DNA of 6,261 nucleotides from JAFDVN01 sp035758545 (lineage in GTDB: Bacteria > Acidobacteriota > Holophagae > Holophagales > Holophagaceae). Within the stretch, counting starts at the first letter, position 1. Each line of letters begins with the position of its first letter. The notes below the pieces were generated by a model. The model was given only the letters and a program-made list of their open reading frames with translations. It did no database searches and had not been told where the DNA came from. Where the stretch lies: positions 1 to 6,261 of the forward strand of contig DASTWQ010000163.1 of assembly GCA_035758545.1 (NCBI GenBank), written 5' to 3'. This document shows positions 6,118 to 6,261 of this stretch, one piece after another. A program made the position numbers and the translations under genes.

Positions 6118-6149
6118 TGGAGGGCTCCCGCGATCCCGGGAGACCTCCA
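6118..6149 (+). terminator. Strong 12-bp hairpin upstream of der; possible terminator or leader control element
   Basis: TGGAGG (6118-6123) pairs with CCTCCA (6144-6149), and CTCCCG (6125-6130) pairs with CGGGAG (6137-6142). The arms are separated by one G/A mismatch and closed by a 6-nt loop. This is a very stable GC-rich stem located between the pilus-type operon and der, as a terminator would be. However, the following bases (TCACTCAG) hold no T-tract, and the der start lies only 8 nt beyond. It could instead reduce read-through into der or affect der translation. The hairpin is seen directly; its function is inferred. Confidence 0.4.
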
Positions 6150-6157
6150 TCACTCAG

Positions 6158-6261
6158 ATGAAACTTCCCCGCGTCGCCCTCTGCGGACGCCCCAATGTGG
6201 GCAAGTCCACCCTCTTCAACCGGCTCACGCGCAGCCGGGCGGCCCTGGTCCACGACCTTCC
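6158..6261 (+). CDS. der: Ribosome biogenesis GTPase Der (EngA), 5' fragment cut by window end
   Basis: The first 34 codons of a GTPase of the Der/EngA family, which in bacteria carries two tandem G domains and helps 50S subunit maturation. The visible part starts MKLPRVALCGRPNVGKST. It holds the G1/P-loop GRPNVGKST (residues 10-18) followed by LFNRLTRSRAALVHDLP, which is the Der-type lead into the switch I region (usually ...DxPGVTRDR). ATG 6158 gives the N-terminus expected for Der, with the first beta strand beginning within five residues. No Shine-Dalgarno lies at the usual distance; the nearest purine run, GGGAG (6138-6142), is 15 nt upstream and inside a hairpin arm. The function is unrelated to the pilus genes; it is simply the next gene on the strand. 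The remaining roughly 400 codons lie outside the window. Confidence 0.93.
   Translation, partial: MKLPRVALCGRPNVGKSTLFNRLTRSRAALVHDL

Noticed and set aside
6113..6118. TATCCT as a possible -10 box for der
   Set aside because: It matches only four of six consensus bases, no -35-like sequence is found at suitable spacing, and it lies within the hairpin arms.
5227..6153. 308-codon minus-strand open frame opposite the secretin
   Set aside because: The secretin on the + strand is unmistakable; the antisense product is His/Gly/Val/Asp-rich with no family features.

Overview
The window is very GC-rich and almost entirely coding on the + strand. It carries most of a pilus / type II secretion-like (type IV filament superfamily) assembly operon, followed by the first codons of a housekeeping GTPase gene. 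The outer-membrane secretin shows that the host is a diderm bacterium. The high GC content, the frequent GTG starts and the MSHA-like gene set would suit an acidobacterium of the Holophagae (Geothrix/Holophaga-like) or a delta-proteobacterial-type lineage. That placement is a weak guess, because no taxonomic marker is complete here.

Layout: (1) 1-752, the 3' part of a GspF/PilC-family inner-membrane platform protein. (2) 733-1707, an unusual pseudopilin: a GspG-like head, a Gly/Asn/Thr-rich repeat linker, and a C-terminal beta-rich domain resembling carboxypeptidase regulatory-like domains. (3) 1724-3142, a bitopic protein that looks like a PilM-like cytoplasmic domain fused to a PilN-like membrane/periplasmic part (MshI/GspL-like). 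(4) 3139-3795, a PilO/GspM-like bitopic protein. (5) 3803-4441, a PilP/GspC-like anchored linker protein. (6) 4438-6087, a secretin closest in layout to MshL. (7) 6088-6157, a 70-nt gap holding two abutting imperfect hairpins. (8) 6158-end, the start of der (engA), cut by the window edge.

The six filament genes are tightly packed: a 20-nt overlap, a 16-nt gap, a 4-nt ATGA overlap, a 7-nt gap and another 4-nt ATGA overlap. They are therefore almost certainly one translationally coupled operon. The order PilM/N-like, PilO-like, PilP-like, secretin matches the conserved alignment-complex block of type IV pilus systems (pilMNOPQ; mshI-J-K-L in MSHA systems). In this family the GspF protein forms the inner-membrane platform turned by a cytoplasmic ATPase (not in the window). 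The PilM/N, PilO and PilP proteins link the platform to the secretin across the periplasm, and the pseudopilin polymerises into the filament or piston. No promoter for the operon is visible; it must lie upstream of the window.

The points most worth a second look are the three-part pseudopilin, the PilM-PilN fusion with a plausible internal start for a separate PilN-like product, and the double hairpin directly in front of a der start codon that lacks a normally spaced Shine-Dalgarno. No RNA genes, CRISPR arrays, insertion sequences or attachment sites were seen.
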